A stretch of DNA of 64,000 bases, from assembly GCF_011078175.1 (NCBI RefSeq), contig NZ_JAALCJ010000002.1, forward strand, positions 434,001 to 498,000. Direction: 5' to 3'. Made by a program: the position numbers and the translations under genes. Within the stretch, counting starts at the first letter, position 1. Every line of letters starts with the position of its first letter. This document shows positions 1 through 9,270 of the stretch, one piece after another. The notes under the pieces were generated by a model that saw nothing but the letters and a program-made list of their open reading frames with translations, had not been told where the DNA came from and ran no database searches. The DNA comes from Enterobacter cloacae (GTDB lineage: Bacteria; Pseudomonadota; Gammaproteobacteria; Enterobacterales; Enterobacteriaceae).

Positions 1-22
1 AATCTGCCGGCACTACTGAAAT

Positions 23-103
23 AAAAAAATGGCCAATATCTCTATTGGCCCGTCAAAGAGGAATTTCATCGTTTTTATTATACCGAAGTGACCTTCGGCT
101 ACG
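23..103 (-). ncRNA. chiX: ChiX (SroB/MicM) Hfq-dependent small RNA
   Basis: ChiX is a small RNA that represses chitoporin and chitobiose genes by base pairing and is itself consumed by a chb decoy transcript. Read on the minus strand, the region has a 5' hairpin (stem CCGAAG/CTTCGG), an A-rich linker, the segment GATGAAATTCCTCTTTGACG that matches the E. coli ChiX seed as I recall it, and a terminator hairpin (GGCCAATA/TATTGGCC) followed by seven T. It lies next to ybaK as in E. coli. The 5' hairpin differs in sequence from E. coli while keeping its shape. The 5' end is estimated from the first stem; the 3' end is the T run. Confidence 0.88.
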
Positions 104-123
104 CCGATTGTCGCTCAAAGTAA

Positions 124-702
<579 letters not shown>

Positions 703-730
703 GAAAATTGCCCGGAGGCGGCTGCGAGGT

Positions 731-764
731 AAAAGCAAAACGGTAACAGGCGTTACCGTTTTTT
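731..764. terminator. Intrinsic terminator between ybaK and ushA
   Basis: A 9-bp perfect stem (AACGGTAAC, 739-747, pairing with GTTACCGTT, 752-760) has a 4-base loop, with T runs on the plus side and A runs on the minus-equivalent side, so it can serve both converging genes. The same hairpin design recurs after ybaL, gsk and tesB together with the GC-rich repeat. Confidence 0.85.
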
Positions 765-771
765 GTATTCG

Positions 772-820
772 CACCCTCTCCCCGTGGGAGAGGGGTTGGG
801 GTGAGGGCATCAGGCCGCAC
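772..820 (-). repeat. GC-rich palindromic repeat, copy A (3' of ushA)
   Basis: On the minus strand the element begins GCGGCCTGATGCCCTCACCC and continues into a palindrome of the type CCCTCTCCC...GGGAGAGGG. It starts directly after the ushA stop codon and is followed by the 731-764 terminator, forming a composite unit of about 90 bases also seen at 5777-5961 and 42040-42115. Confidence 0.85.
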
Positions 821-821
821 A

Positions 822-2474
822 CTACTGCCAGCTTACCTCTCCTTTCGGCTCATATGCGTTCACGTCAATCGGTGAATTTTGCTGGATAAACTGCTTCAAC
901 ACTTCCGCATCAATAAACCCGGTATTTACGTAGCCCGGTTTGTTATCGATATGCGGATAGCCGTCGCCACCGGTGGCGTTAAAGCTTAACGTTGCCAGAC
1001 GGTAGGTTTTCGCCGGATCAACCGGCTCCCCTTTGATTTTGAGATCGTTGAGCTTGCCGTCTTTCGCCACAAAGCTGACGTTAGCAAACTGCGGATACGC
1101 CCCGGAATCCGGCTTCATCTGCGCCACGGCGGTCAGGTAGTCAATAACCTCTTTCCCGCTCATGTCCGCATAGACCACCACGTTGCCAAACGGCTGCACT
1201 TTCAGCACGTCTTTATAGGTGATGTTTCCGCCTTCGATGGAATCACGAATTCCGCCGCCGCTCATCACGCCGAAATCCGCATTCGTGCGTGCCATTTGCG
1301 CAGCCAGCACCAGACGTCCCATGTTGGTCTGCACGAAGCGAACTTTGCTGCGGTCTCCTTCCAGTCGTCCGTTAAGCGTGCCAATCTTCACGTCCAGCTG
1401 CGCTTTGCCTTTGCTCTGGAACGGCGTCAGCAGAGAGAGCATCTGCTGGTTTTCAGCGATCTCTGGCGTGTAGAGTACGCGCTCGCTTTTGCCGTCCGGG
1501 TAGGTCACTTTCTTCTTCAGGTTGACCGGGATGAGCTGATAGTGCACCAGCTTCATTTCGCCGTTACGGAATTCGAAATCCGCGCGACCCACGTATTTAC
1601 CCCACTCGTGCGCCTGTACAATCCAGATCCCGTTCTGACGGTCCGGTGCGCACGGCGTGCCCGGCACGTAATCCACCTGCTTTTTGTTCTCCGACGCCAT
1701 GCAGACCGGATCCTGCGAATGACCACCCACAATCATCGCCAGCGAACCCGACGGGAGGCTGCGCGCCATCTCCACGTCGCCCGGCGCATTGGATCCGTGC
1801 TCGCCGTTATCGTAGTGCCCCATATGGGTGGTGGCGATAATCACGTCCGGCTTTTCGTTCTGCTGTAACTCCTGGATCACCAGCTTCGCTTCGTCTGCCG
1901 GTTTACGGAATTCGATGTCGGTGAAAAATTCAGGGTTGCCAATTTTGGCCGTATCGTCGGTGGTTAAGCCGATAACCGCAATTTTCAGATCCTGACGCTT
2001 AAACAGCGCCCACGGTTTAAACAGGCGCTCGCCGGTGCTTTTTTGATAAATATTGGCGGAAAGGAACGGGAATTTGGACCACTTCTCCTGCTGGCGCAAC
2101 ACGCTCAGCGGATTATCAAACTCGTGGTTTCCGACCGCCATCGCGTCGTAACCAATTAAATTCATGCCGCGGAAATCGGGCTCGGCATCCTGCAAATCAG
2201 ATTCCGGTACGCCGGTATTAATATCTCCGCCCGACAGCAACAGGACGCTGCCACCCTGGGCCGCGACCTCTTTACGAATGCCGTCCACCAGCGTTTTTTG
2301 CGCCGCCAGGCCGTATTCACCGTATTCGCTGCGCCAGAAATGACCGTGATGATCGTTAGTATGCAGAATGGTAATTTTATAGGTTTTATCTTTTTCATAC
2401 GCCTGCGCGGGCAGGCTTGTCAGCCCCCATGCGGCGATGAGCGCCAGCGCGACGCCACGCTTCATTAACTTCAT
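822..2474 (-). CDS. ushA: Periplasmic UDP-sugar hydrolase / 5'-nucleotidase UshA
   Basis: UshA is a periplasmic dinuclear metallophosphoesterase that hydrolyses UDP-glucose and nucleotides so the cell can salvage nucleosides. The 550-residue protein has a Sec signal peptide (cleavage after about A25, SLPAQA-Y), the catalytic metallophosphatase domain with metal ligands visible at D41, H43 (TNDHHG), D84 (GGD) and N116-H117 (GNHEFD), and the C-terminal 5'-nucleotidase substrate domain ending EPKGEVSWQ. The length equals the E. coli protein. The stop codon abuts repeat copy A, and the gene converges on ybaK. The upstream gap to fsr is about 165 bases and divergent. Confidence 0.97.
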   Translation of the reverse strand: MKLMKRGVALALIAAWGLTSLPAQAYEKDKTYKITILHTNDHHGHFWRSEYGEYGLAAQKTLVDGIRKEVAAQGGSVLLLSGGDINTGVPESDLQDAEPDFRGMNLIGYDAMAVGNHEFDNPLSVLRQQEKWSKFPFLSANIYQKSTGERLFKPWALFKRQDLKIAVIGLTTDDTAKIGNPEFFTDIEFRKPADEAKLVIQELQQNEKPDVIIATTHMGHYDNGEHGSNAPGDVEMARSLPSGSLAMIVGGHSQDPVCMASENKKQVDYVPGTPCAPDRQNGIWIVQAHEWGKYVGRADFEFRNGEMKLVHYQLIPVNLKKKVTYPDGKSERVLYTPEIAENQQMLSLLTPFQSKGKAQLDVKIGTLNGRLEGDRSKVRFVQTNMGRLVLAAQMARTNADFGVMSGGGIRDSIEGGNITYKDVLKVQPFGNVVVYADMSGKEVIDYLTAVAQMKPDSGAYPQFANVSFVAKDGKLNDLKIKGEPVDPAKTYRLATLSFNATGGDGYPHIDNKPGYVNTGFIDAEVLKQFIQQNSPIDVNAYEPKGEVSWQ

Positions 2475-2638
2475 CTTCTCTCTCCCTGACCCATAGACAA
2501 ACGCAAAAATTACAGTGACTCACAAGAATAGACAAATAAGTTTTCAGAATTGCGACTTTCTTCAAATGTCACGGACGGGTATGTTAGTCGGATAATAATT
2601 ACTCCCTGCATCTCTAATAACAAATCGACGTGGTATTT

Positions 2639-3859
2639 ATGGCAATCAGTGAATCAACCCAGCCCGTCCAGGGCGCTCCGGCGTCGCCGCCGAAATCGCG
2701 CACTTCTTTTAAAGTATTAGGCGCAATCAGTCTCTCTCATCTGCTCAACGACATGATCCAGTCGCTGATTCTGGCGATCTACCCGCTGTTGCAGTCTGAG
2801 TTCTCACTAACCTTCGTGCAGATCGGGATGATCACCCTGACCTTCCAGCTGGCCTCTTCGCTGCTACAGCCAGTGGTGGGCTACTGGACGGACAAATACC
2901 CGATGCCATGGTCGCTGCCCATTGGGATGTGCTTCACCCTGAGCGGGTTAGTGCTGCTGGCCATGGCGGGCAGCTTTGAGGCGGTACTGGTTGCCGCGGC
3001 ACTGGTAGGAACCGGTTCATCGGTGTTCCATCCAGAATCGTCCCGCGTGGCGCGTATGGCCTCCGGCGGACGCCACGGGCTGGCGCAGTCTCTGTTCCAG
3101 GTGGGCGGTAACTTTGGCAGCTCCCTCGGTCCTCTGCTGGCGGCGGTGATTATCGCGCCCTACGGTAAAGGCAACGTGGCGTGGTTTGTGCTGGCCGCGC
3201 TGCTGGCGATTGTCGTCCTGGCGCAAATCAGCCGCTGGTATGCCGCGCAGCATCGCGTAAATAAGGGAAAACCTGCCGCGAAGATAAGCAATCCCCTTCC
3301 GCGCAATAAGGTGATCCTTGCCGTCAGCGTGCTGCTGGTGCTGATTTTCTCGAAATATTTCTATATGGCGAGCATCAGCAGCTATTACACCTTCTATCTG
3401 ATGCAAAAATTCGGATTATCGGTACAAAACGCCCAATTTCACCTTTTTGCCTTCCTGTTTGCGGTGGCGGCAGGCACGGTGATTGGCGGCCCTGTAGGGG
3501 ATAAGATCGGCCGTAAATATGTGATTTGGGGCTCTATCCTCGGCGTTGCACCGTTTACGCTTGTTTTACCGTACGCCAGTCTGGAATGGACCGGGATTTT
3601 GACGGTGATCATTGGTTTTATTCTCGCATCGGCATTCTCAGCCATCCTGGTCTATGCGCAGGAGCTGCTACCGGGACGTATCGGCATGGTTTCCGGTCTC
3701 TTTTTCGGTTTTGCCTTTGGCATGGGCGGCCTTGGCGCAGCCGTGTTAGGTATGGTTGCAGACCATACCAGTATCTTCCTGGTTTATAAAATCTGCGCTT
3801 TCCTGCCACTTCTGGGGATGTTGACCATATTCCTGCCTGACAACCGTCATAAAGCGTAG
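2639..3859 (+). CDS. fsr: Fosmidomycin resistance MFS transporter Fsr
   Basis: Fsr is an inner-membrane major facilitator superfamily exporter that gives fosmidomycin resistance when overexpressed; its natural substrate is uncertain. The protein of about 406 residues has 12 predicted membrane segments and the loop motif GDKIGRKY between segments in the second half. The chosen ATG at 2639 gives the usual length; a GTG at 2630 in the same frame is possible, and neither has a strong ribosome site. It is divergent from ushA. An 11-13 bp perfect inverted repeat follows the stop. Confidence 0.95.
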   Translation: MAISESTQPVQGAPASPPKSRTSFKVLGAISLSHLLNDMIQSLILAIYPLLQSEFSLTFVQIGMITLTFQLASSLLQPVVGYWTDKYPMPWSLPIGMCFTLSGLVLLAMAGSFEAVLVAAALVGTGSSVFHPESSRVARMASGGRHGLAQSLFQVGGNFGSSLGPLLAAVIIAPYGKGNVAWFVLAALLAIVVLAQISRWYAAQHRVNKGKPAAKISNPLPRNKVILAVSVLLVLIFSKYFYMASISSYYTFYLMQKFGLSVQNAQFHLFAFLFAVAAGTVIGGPVGDKIGRKYVIWGSILGVAPFTLVLPYASLEWTGILTVIIGFILASAFSAILVYAQELLPGRIGMVSGLFFGFAFGMGGLGAAVLGMVADHTSIFLVYKICAFLPLLGMLTIFLPDNRHKA

Positions 3860-3865
3860 TTTCAT

Positions 3866-3892
3866 GGCTGCCAAAGTTAAACTTTGGCAGCC
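3866..3892. terminator. Perfect inverted repeat after fsr
   Basis: Arms GGCTGCCAAAG and CTTTGGCAGCC flank a 5-base loop 7 bases after the fsr stop. There is no T tract, so this may be a processed 3' end or a weak terminator rather than a classic intrinsic one. Confidence 0.5.
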
Positions 3893-4091
3893 GGATAACC
3901 TGATTCCATAAGGCTTCCCCCTTCATCCCTCCCAAAAATTTTGCTAAACCTGCCCTTTTTCACGCTTATTGCCTTTTTGTTCTGATTTCAACAATTATTC
4001 ATAAACATAAGGGTAAAAATTGTCATAAACTATTAATCGGCTTTTTGGTATTTGCACCAAAAATGGATCACCCACAGCGAAAGGAGAACGA

Positions 4092-5768
4092 ATGCACCAC
4101 GCCACACCGCTTATTACCACCATTGTTGGTGGACTTGTGCTCGCTTTTATCCTCGGCATGATTGCCAATAAACTGCGTATTTCGCCCCTGGTAGGCTATT
4201 TGTTAGCGGGCGTGCTGGCAGGGCCCTTTACGCCAGGTTTCGTCGCGGATACCAAACTGGCACCGGAACTGGCGGAACTGGGCGTTATCCTGCTGATGTT
4301 TGGCGTCGGTCTGCATTTTTCCCTGAAGGATCTGATGGCGGTAAAGTCGATCGCCATACCGGGAGCGATCGCCCAGATAGGGGTGGCGACGCTGCTGGGC
4401 ATGGCGCTTTCGGCGGTGCTGGGCTGGTCAATCATGACCGGTATCGTATTTGGGCTTTGTCTTTCAACCGCCAGCACCGTGGTGCTGCTGCGCGCGCTTG
4501 AAGAGAGACAGCTGATAGACAGCCAGCGTGGGCAAATCGCGATAGGCTGGCTAATTGTAGAAGATCTGGTGATGGTGTTGACGCTGGTACTGCTGCCTGC
4601 CGTCGCCGGAATGATGGAAAAAGAGAATATTGGCTTCGCCTCGCTGGCGCTGGATATGAGCATTACCATCGGTAAGGTTGTGGCATTTATCGCCATCATG
4701 ATGCTGGTGGGCCGCCGTCTGGTGCCGTGGATCATGTCCCGCAGCGCCGCCACCGGCTCGCGTGAACTGTTCACGCTTTCGGTCCTTGCGCTGGCGCTGG
4801 GCATTGCCTTTGGCGCCGTCGAGCTGTTTGACGTCTCCTTTGCGCTGGGCGCATTCTTCGCCGGGATGGTGCTGAACGAGTCCGAGCTGAGCCACCGTGC
4901 CGCGCACGATACCCTGCCGCTGCGTGATGCATTCGCGGTGCTGTTCTTTGTCTCCGTCGGGATGCTGTTCGACCCGCTGATCCTCATTCAGCAGCCGCTG
5001 GCCGTGCTGGGTACGCTGGCAATCATCATCTTTGGTAAGTCCGTTGCCGCCTTTTTCCTGGTACGGATGTTCGGCCATTCGCCGCGCACGGCGCTGACCA
5101 TCGCCGCCAGCCTGGCGCAGATTGGCGAGTTCGCCTTTATTCTTGCCGGTCTGGGCATGACCCTGAACCTGCTGCCACAGGCGGGGCAAAATCTGGTGCT
5201 GGCGGGGGCGATCCTCTCCATCATGCTAAACCCGGTATTGTTTGCCCTGCTGGAGAAATATCTCGAGAAGACCGAAACCCTCGAAGAGCAGACGCTGGAA
5301 GAGGCTACGGAAGAGGAGAAGCAGATCCCGGTGGATATCTGCAACCATGCGCTGCTGGTCGGTTTTGGCCGCGTCGGCAGTTTGCTGGGTGAGAAGCTGA
5401 TGGCGCAAGGGATCCCTCTGGTGGTGATCGAAACCTCCCGCACCCGCGTCGACGAGCTTCGCGAGCGCGGCATCCGTGCGGTGCTGGGCAATGCCGCTAA
5501 CGAAGAGATTATGAATCTGGCGCATCTGGACTGCGCTCGCTGGCTGCTGCTCACTATCCCGAACGGTTATGAGGCCGGCGAGATTGTGGCCACAGCCCGC
5601 GAAAAATGTCCGCATATCGAAATCATTGCCCGCGCCCATTATGACGACGAGGTGGAGTACATCACCGAACGCGGTGCGAACCAGGTGGTGATGGGTGAGC
5701 GTGAGATTGCGAATACGATGCTGACAATGCTGACGAAGCCGCCGGTTGAAGAGGCGGTGACGGGGTAA
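4092..5768 (+). CDS. ybaL: CPA2-family cation:proton antiporter YbaL (Kef-type)
   Basis: YbaL belongs to the monovalent cation:proton antiporter-2 family with KefB and KefC; its transported ion is not settled. The 558-residue protein has an N-terminal exchanger domain of about 12 membrane helices (residues 5-385) followed by an acidic linker (ETLEEQTLEEATEEE) and a C-terminal RCK/TrkA-N domain with the nucleotide-binding glycine motif LVGFGRVGS near residue 420. The length equals E. coli YbaL. AAAGGAG precedes the ATG. It converges on gsk across two tandem repeat-terminator units. Confidence 0.95.
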   Translation: MHHATPLITTIVGGLVLAFILGMIANKLRISPLVGYLLAGVLAGPFTPGFVADTKLAPELAELGVILLMFGVGLHFSLKDLMAVKSIAIPGAIAQIGVATLLGMALSAVLGWSIMTGIVFGLCLSTASTVVLLRALEERQLIDSQRGQIAIGWLIVEDLVMVLTLVLLPAVAGMMEKENIGFASLALDMSITIGKVVAFIAIMMLVGRRLVPWIMSRSAATGSRELFTLSVLALALGIAFGAVELFDVSFALGAFFAGMVLNESELSHRAAHDTLPLRDAFAVLFFVSVGMLFDPLILIQQPLAVLGTLAIIIFGKSVAAFFLVRMFGHSPRTALTIAASLAQIGEFAFILAGLGMTLNLLPQAGQNLVLAGAILSIMLNPVLFALLEKYLEKTETLEEQTLEEATEEEKQIPVDICNHALLVGFGRVGSLLGEKLMAQGIPLVVIETSRTRVDELRERGIRAVLGNAANEEIMNLAHLDCARWLLLTIPNGYEAGEIVATAREKCPHIEIIARAHYDDEVEYITERGANQVVMGEREIANTMLTMLTKPPVEEAVTG

Positions 5769-5776
5769 GATTTTTG

Positions 5777-5868
5777 CGGTCTGATGCCCTCACCCTAACC
5801 CTCTCCCACAGGGAGAGGGAACAAACACTAAAACGGCAACGGACGTTGCCGTTTTGCTTTTACCTTGT
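5777..5868 (+). repeat. Composite repeat-terminator unit B (3' of ybaL)
   Basis: The unit contains GCGGTCTGATGCCCTCACCC, a CTCTCCC...GGGAGAG palindrome, then the terminator hairpin AAACGGCAAC/GTTGCCGTTT (5831-5854) with a T-rich tail. It starts 8 bases after the ybaL stop and is immediately followed by a second near-identical unit, so this is a direct tandem duplication of about 92 bases. Confidence 0.85.
5831..5861 (+). terminator. Intrinsic terminator of ybaL
   Basis: A 10-bp stem (5831-5840 with 5845-5854) with a GGAC loop is followed by TTTTGCTTTTA. It forms the second half of composite unit B. Confidence 0.85.
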
Positions 5869-5961
5869 GCGGCCTGATGCCCTCACCCTGTCCCTCTCCC
5901 ACAGGGAGAGGGAACAAACACCAGAACGGCAACCAGAGGTTGCCGTTTTGCTTTTACCTGT
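5869..5961 (+). repeat. Composite repeat-terminator unit C (tandem copy of B)
   Basis: This is a second copy of unit B differing at a few positions (GCGGCC for GCGGTC, CCTGTCCC for CCTAACCC, and a compensated change in the hairpin). Its hairpin arms AACGGCAACC (5925-5934) and GGTTGCCGTT (5938-5947) pair fully despite the sequence difference from B. Its end overlaps the last codons of gsk on the other strand. Confidence 0.85.
5925..5955. terminator. Terminator hairpin between ybaL and gsk (unit C)
   Basis: A 10-bp stem with AGA loop is flanked by T-rich sequence on the plus side. It lies just past the gsk stop on the minus strand and so is placed to act on both converging transcripts. Confidence 0.75.
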
Positions 5962-7258
5962 CCCAATAAGCCTCTTCGAGGCTGTCTTCCCGTTCCGGCA
6001 GACCGCGCGTTAAGCGCGGAGAATGCTGATTCAGCACCTGGTAGCTTACGCGGTTCGCGTATTTACATACCTGCGCCAGCGAGGAATAGGTCAGCCAGTT
6101 AAAGGTATGTTTGCTGGAATTCGGCACATTGGTTTTGTGGTAGGCGTTGGCGGTGATGTCGTGCAGCAGCGCGGCCAGCGCGCCGTCGCCCGCACCGTTG
6201 GTGTTCATGATCTTCTCAGGCCCCCCCATATACGGTGCGATGTGGGAGAAGATACGCAGCGGATTGATGCAGTCTTTATGACGCATGGCGCGGCTGAACT
6301 CGTACTGGTTAAATTCGGCGATTGCGCCCGGCAGCAGCGGGTGCTGGGTTTTACGCTTGCTCTCTTCTTCCGTGAAGCCCGCCATGTACAGCCCGACCGG
6401 CCCGGCGGTGCAGAGCACCAGATCCACCCAGTCCAGCGCTTTATCAGACGCCAGCAGCGGATCGCTTTCGCCGGTCAGCGCTTCGGCTTCTTCTTCATTC
6501 ATCGCCAGAATCGAGACGTGTTCTTTCAGGAAGGCCTGCCACCACTCCGGGTTATCGGCAATGACGAATTTGGTGCCCAGCGTCAGAACCACAGGCACGT
6601 TGTATTTCTTCGCGTACTCAATTGCCTTCATGGTTGCGTCCGGCATGGGTTCGCCCGGCTTGCAGCGCACCAGATAGGAGGTCAGTACCAGCGCAGACGC
6701 GCCTGCAATCACCTCTTCCGGGATACTTTCGGCGCGCAGCTTGTTCATATGGCCGGGGCTGATGGCAAAGGTACGTTCGCCGGAATCGCTTATCAGCGTA
6801 AAGCAGCGGCCAATCGGCCCGTCAACGCCTTGCAGATAGTTCAGATCGGTGCGGCTGGAGGTATTGCACAGGTAGCGGTAGGCGTAGCCACCGATTTCGA
6901 TATTGCTGCACATCACGCCAAGCAGAACCGAGCGGTCGTCTGCCAGAACGGAGTAGTTGTGCATGGTGTTGCCGATGGTGCCGCCGGCAAACTGGTGGGT
7001 GATAAGATTTTCGCGCACCAGCTCCTGATACAGCGCTTCAGCAACGTCATCCTCAATCACCAGCGAGTGCCCGGCGCTCAGACCATAACGCGCGACAAAC
7101 GCATCATCCACCTTAGCTTCAATGTCCACCAGCGTCTGATCGATACCGACCACCCAGGCAGCGCTGGTTTCGCTTTCCTGCTGAATTTGCTGTAACAGCG
7201 GATCGCGGGCATCGACGGGGAAATAATGTTTGGATTTACGTTTACCGGGAAATTTCAT
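5954..7258 (-). CDS. gsk: Inosine-guanosine kinase Gsk
   Basis: Gsk phosphorylates inosine and guanosine with ATP in purine salvage in the cytoplasm. The 434-residue protein is a PfkB/ribokinase-fold enzyme with the catalytic motif TNGAGDGALAAL near residue 350. The start MKFPGKRKSK at 7258 matches the E. coli length; an upstream in-frame extension is not supported. Downstream it converges on ybaL. In E. coli the esterase gene aes sits between gsk and hemH; here the two are only 62 bases apart and aes is absent. Confidence 0.96.
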   Translation of the reverse strand: MKFPGKRKSKHYFPVDARDPLLQQIQQESETSAAWVVGIDQTLVDIEAKVDDAFVARYGLSAGHSLVIEDDVAEALYQELVRENLITHQFAGGTIGNTMHNYSVLADDRSVLLGVMCSNIEIGGYAYRYLCNTSSRTDLNYLQGVDGPIGRCFTLISDSGERTFAISPGHMNKLRAESIPEEVIAGASALVLTSYLVRCKPGEPMPDATMKAIEYAKKYNVPVVLTLGTKFVIADNPEWWQAFLKEHVSILAMNEEEAEALTGESDPLLASDKALDWVDLVLCTAGPVGLYMAGFTEEESKRKTQHPLLPGAIAEFNQYEFSRAMRHKDCINPLRIFSHIAPYMGGPEKIMNTNGAGDGALAALLHDITANAYHKTNVPNSSKHTFNWLTYSSLAQVCKYANRVSYQVLNQHSPRLTRGLPEREDSLEEAYWDR

Positions 7259-7320
7259 GGTCTGAACTGTGCAAAGAATACGGGCCGGGAATGGTAGCAC
7301 AAACCCGGCCCGTAACGCGA

Positions 7321-8283
7321 TCAGCGGCGGGTGGTGACCAGTGACACCATCATGTCGATGTGTTCAGGGGAGTCGTTAAGCGCAGGAATGTACTCGTACT
7401 TTTCACCGCCGGCCTCAAGGAAAAATTCCCGGTTTTGCACCGCAATCTCTTCCAGCGTTTCCAGACAGTCCGCCGAGAAGCCCGGCGACATCACCTGAAT
7501 GTGCTTCACCCCCTTCTCGCCCAGCATTTTGAGCGTTTCATCGGTATACGGGGTCAGCCACGGCTCGCGGCCAAAGCGGGACTGGAAGGTCATCATCACC
7601 TTCTCCGGCGGCAGGCCGAGGGCGGAGACCAGCTCGCGGGTAGTATCGCGGCAGCGCTGGGGATAATCATCGCCTTCGTTCGCGAAACGCTGCGGAATGC
7701 CGTGATAGGAAAGCAGCAGCAGATCCGGCTCTCCATGTTTTTCAAACGACGCGCGCACGCTGCTGGCGAGCGCCTGAATGTACAGCTCGTTATCGGCATA
7801 GTCGCGGATAAAGGTGATACCCGGTATACGGCGGCGGGTCGCCAGTATGCGCGCCAGCTCGTCCCAGACGGCGGCCACCGTGGAGCAGGAGTACTGCGGA
7901 TAAAGGGCGAGCACCACAATGTGCTCAACACCCTGCGCCAGAAGAGAGTCGACGGCGCTTTCCAGGGACGGCTTGCCGTAGCTCATGCCGAGCGCAACGG
8001 GCATGTCCGGCAGGCGGGCGGCCAGCGCTTTTTCCTGGCGACGGCTGTAGACCATCAGCGGCGAGCCCTCCTCCATCCAGACGGACTGATAGAGTTTGGC
8101 GACGCGCGGCGAACGAATCGGCAGAATGACGCCACGCAGCAGCGGCCACCACAGCAGTCTCGGGGTATCCACGACGCGCGTGTCGCTTAAAAATTGTCGC
8201 AGGTAGCGTTTTACCGCGTCTGATGTAGGTGCTTCTGGAGTGCCCAGATTGGCAAGCAGGATGCCGGTTTTCGCCTGACTCAT
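7321..8283 (-). CDS. hemH: Ferrochelatase HemH
   Basis: HemH inserts ferrous iron into protoporphyrin IX, the last step of protoheme synthesis, at the cytoplasmic face of the membrane. The 320-residue protein starts [19 protein letters not shown], as expected for the family, carries the SYHGIP motif containing the catalytic histidine, and the later [12 protein letters not shown] segment with the conserved glutamate. The length equals E. coli HemH. It lies downstream of adk on the same strand with a terminator hairpin between them. Confidence 0.97.
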   Translation of the reverse strand: MSQAKTGILLANLGTPEAPTSDAVKRYLRQFLSDTRVVDTPRLLWWPLLRGVILPIRSPRVAKLYQSVWMEEGSPLMVYSRRQEKALAARLPDMPVALGMSYGKPSLESAVDSLLAQGVEHIVVLALYPQYSCSTVAAVWDELARILATRRRIPGITFIRDYADNELYIQALASSVRASFEKHGEPDLLLLSYHGIPQRFANEGDDYPQRCRDTTRELVSALGLPPEKVMMTFQSRFGREPWLTPYTDETLKMLGEKGVKHIQVMSPGFSADCLETLEEIAVQNREFFLEAGGEKYEYIPALNDSPEHIDMMVSLVTTRR

Positions 8284-8373
8284 TCACGCCTCTTAACCAT
8301 TTGATAGGTTGTCAATTGTAGCGGAAATGCGTTTAAACGGAACCAATTGCAGTGAAAGGAAAAATGAGAAATA

Positions 8374-8398
8374 TTCTCACCCGGAGAGCCCGGGTGAG
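8374..8398 (-). terminator. Terminator hairpin 3' of adk
   Basis: Arms TCTCACCCGG and CCGGGTGAGA form a 10-bp perfect stem with a 5-base loop, 10 bases past the adk stop. On the minus strand it is followed by a U-rich but interrupted tail. Confidence 0.7.
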
Positions 8399-8408
8399 AG
8401 AGTTGCAC

Positions 8409-9086
<678 letters not shown>

Positions 9087-9177
9087 TCAAAAGCGCTAAA
9101 CAATACCACCAGAACGGGTATCGCTCAAGGAAGGCGGGGAGGCTGAAACGGTTAATGGGGGGAGATAATTTGGGTGA

Positions 9178-9268
9178 GTGCGGTCTGGTGCCCTCACCCT
9201 AACCCTCTCCCACAGGGAGAGGGAACTCTTTCACCCTCTCCCTGTGGGAGAGGGCCGGGGAGAGGGGA
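9178..9268. repeat. Opposed pair of GC-rich repeats, copies D1 and D2 (htpG-adk gap)
   Basis: Copy D1 (about 9178-9223, plus orientation) begins GCGGTCTGGTGCCCTCACCC and ends with the GGGAGAGGG palindrome arm. Copy D2 (about 9231-9268, minus orientation) faces it 7 bases away and abuts the htpG stop codon. The head-to-head arrangement resembles a BIME; a long hairpin between the copies is possible. The terminator half seen in units A, B, C and F is missing here. Confidence 0.8.
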
Positions 9269-9270
9269 GA

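Noticed and set aside
5774..6013. 79-codon frame across the tandem repeats
   Set aside because: The translated sequence (ALTLTLSHRERE, repeated) is just the intergenic repeat read as protein, a common false gene.
6023..7195. 390-codon open frame opposite gsk
   Set aside because: Antisense shadow of a conserved kinase gene; no independent support.
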